DNA of 64,000 bases from Bryobacterales bacterium (GTDB lineage: Bacteria > Acidobacteriota > Terriglobia > Bryobacterales > Bryobacteraceae), in NCBI GenBank assembly GCA_020851555.1, contig JADZCM010000027.1, forward strand, positions 1-64,000, given 5' to 3'. Positions 61,441 through 64,000 of the stretch are shown here, one piece after another. Position 1 is the stretch's first letter. Each line of letters begins with the position of its first letter. Made by a program: the position numbers and the translations under genes. A model generated the notes under the pieces. The model worked only from the letters and a program-made list of their open reading frames with translations. It ran no database searches and was not told the origin of the DNA.

Positions 61441-62876
61441 ATGCTCCGGGTCCGCTTCGCCCCCTCTCCAACCGGTTATCTGCACATCGGCAGCGCAAGG
61501 ACCTACATCTTCAACTGGTTCTACGCGCGCCGCCACGGCGGAACGGTGATCCTGCGCATCGACGACACGGACCTCGAGCGCAATACCCCGGAATCGCTCG
61601 ATTCCATCTTCGACGGCCTGCGCTGGCTCGACCTCGCGTGGGATGAACTGCACCGCCAAAGCGAGCGTCTGCCGCTCTATCGCCAGATGGCCGAGGCGCT
61701 GCTCGCCAAGGGCGCCGCTTACCGCGATTTCACGCCCGCCTACGATGGGGCCAAAGAGCGGCCCTACGGCGACTCCGCCTGGCTCTTCGACCCCATGATG
61801 CGCGCCCTGCCGCGCGAGGAGAGCGCCCGCCGCGCCGCCGCCGGCGAGCCCTTCGTCATTCGCTTCCGCGTGCCGCGCGATGCCCGCGAGTCGGTCCAGT
61901 TCCGCGACGCCGTATTCGGGGAGTCATCCAAGGCGACCGCCGACATCGAGGACTTCGCCCTGCTGCGCTCGAACGGCATGCCCACGTACCACCTGGCCTC
62001 CTGCGCCGACGACATCGACCTGCGCGCCACGCACGTCATTCGCGGGCAGGACCACCTGACCAACACGTTCAAGCACGTGCTGCTCTTCGAGGCCGCCGGC
62101 GTCCCGGCGCCGCAGTTCGCGCACCTCCCGCTGCTGGTCGCCCCGGACGGCGCGAAACTCTCCAAGCGCAGGCACGGGCCGGTGGTGAGCGTCACGACCT
62201 ACCGGGACGGCGGCTTTCTGCCGCACGCATTCGTCAATTTCCTGTGCCTGCTGGGCTGGTCGCCCAAGGACGACCGGGAGCGCATGTCCCGCGAAGAACT
62301 CACGGAAGCCTTCTCCTTCGAAGGCATCAACCGCTCCAACGCCGTGGTGAACTTCACCGAGCAGGATCCATTTGATCCCAAGGCCGTCTGGCTGAACGCC
62401 GAGCATATACGAGCGCTGCCGGTCGAGGAACTGGCCGCGCGCCTGGAGCCGTACCTGGCGGCCGCCGGGTACGGCGTCGAGCGGGCCAGGCTGCTTGCCG
62501 TAACTCCCCTGATCCGGGAACGTATACAAACGCTGAGAGACGCCGCCTCCGCCGCCGACTTCTTCTTTCGTGAGGAGCTTGCACCTTACGACAGCGCCGA
62601 GTTGGTCCCGCAGAAAGGCGATGCGAAGCTGGCAACGGCGGTGCTCGAGAGGGCGCTGTCCCTGCTGGCCCGAACCGACTTCAACCGCCAGGCCCTGGAG
62701 GACGCCCTGCGGGCGGAGGCCGCCGCCATGGGAGTGAAGACCGGCCAGATGTTCCAGCCGATTCGCGTGGCCGTCTGCGGCCGCAAGGCCGCGCCGCCGC
62801 TGTTCGAAACCCTGGAGGTGCTGGGACGCGAAACCTGCCTCAAACGCATCGGCCAGGCCATCCGAAGGTTGCGATC

Positions 62877-62880
<4 letters not shown>
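61441..62880 (+). CDS. gltX: Glutamyl-tRNA synthetase
   Basis: Charges tRNA-Glu. The 479-residue class I synthetase has [16 protein letters not shown] (HIGH-type motif at 12-17), the catalytic loop KLSKRR at 239-244 and a C-terminal helical anticodon-binding domain. No ribosome site is evident; the -10 element ends 11 bases before the ATG. It overlaps glnS by ATGA, so both Glx-tRNA synthetases come from one transcript. Confidence 0.95.

Positions 62881-64000
<1,120 letters not shown>

Overview
The window is about 64 kb of high-GC, gene-dense bacterial chromosome. It fits an Acidobacteriota genome of the Solibacter/Bryobacter type (order Bryobacterales). The most specific marker is the protein at 11386-13638, whose C-terminus is the TIGR03437 'Soli_cterm' domain typical of that group. 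Tandem secreted Gfo/Idh/MocA oxidoreductases, S9 and M3 peptidases, a GH78 rhamnosidase and Gram-negative heptose/LPS genes agree with this. I see no transposase, integrase, phage gene, CRISPR array or rRNA operon.

Layout. 0.2-7 kb: glpD, two paralogous Gfo/Idh/MocA proteins and an M3 oligopeptidase. 7-11.3 kb: citrate synthase converging on a four-gene 2-oxoacid:ferredoxin oxidoreductase operon (korDABC). 11.4-22.8 kb: mostly exported or degradative proteins (PEGA/Soli_cterm protein, S9 peptidase, GH78 rhamnosidase, EEP hydrolase, DUF362 protein) plus a beta-CASP ribonuclease, MscL and a thioesterase. 22.9-25.5 kb: SRP RNA, dnaX, ybaB and recR. 25.5-27.2 kb: a membrane glycosyltransferase. 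27.2-34.4 kb: a his operon (hisI-G-D-C-HAD-B-H-F-A) preceded by a His-rich leader peptide and an attenuator. 34.4-36.7 kb: two of the three transhydrogenase subunits and a HAD hydrolase. 36.7-43.4 kb (minus strand): rfaE2-mfd-PPIase-yhaM-blaI. 43.5-46.5 kb: waaF, a degenerate nucleotidyltransferase, a GT9 heptosyltransferase and an ICMT-like methyltransferase. 46.6-50.2 kb: trpD, then sucC-sucD-ndk. 50.6-56.1 kb: a NarL-type regulator, a PaaK-like C-terminal protein, tRNA-Leu, and a Zra-like locus (small exported protein with a sigma-54 promoter, divergent histidine kinase and sigma-54 regulator, Gly-rich exported protein). 56.2-64 kb: ppiD, dedA, a beta-helix protein, a zinc-ribbon membrane protein, gltX and a truncated glnS.

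How the parts work together. gltA, korDABC and sucCD give a TCA-cycle segment in which 2-oxoglutarate oxidation could use ferredoxin. The his operon holds every step except hisE and is probably controlled by translation-coupled attenuation. The heptose genes point to an LPS core. Two periplasmic-type PPIases suggest active outer-membrane protein biogenesis.

Promoters are unusually easy to see. A recurring TGCTAnnnT or TAnnnTGG -10 element stands before many transcription units, often 5-15 bases from the start codon, which predicts many leaderless or near-leaderless mRNAs. The most distinctive signals in the window are the his attenuator, the 27-bp divergent promoter at 15784-15810, and the Zra-like sigma-54 locus.
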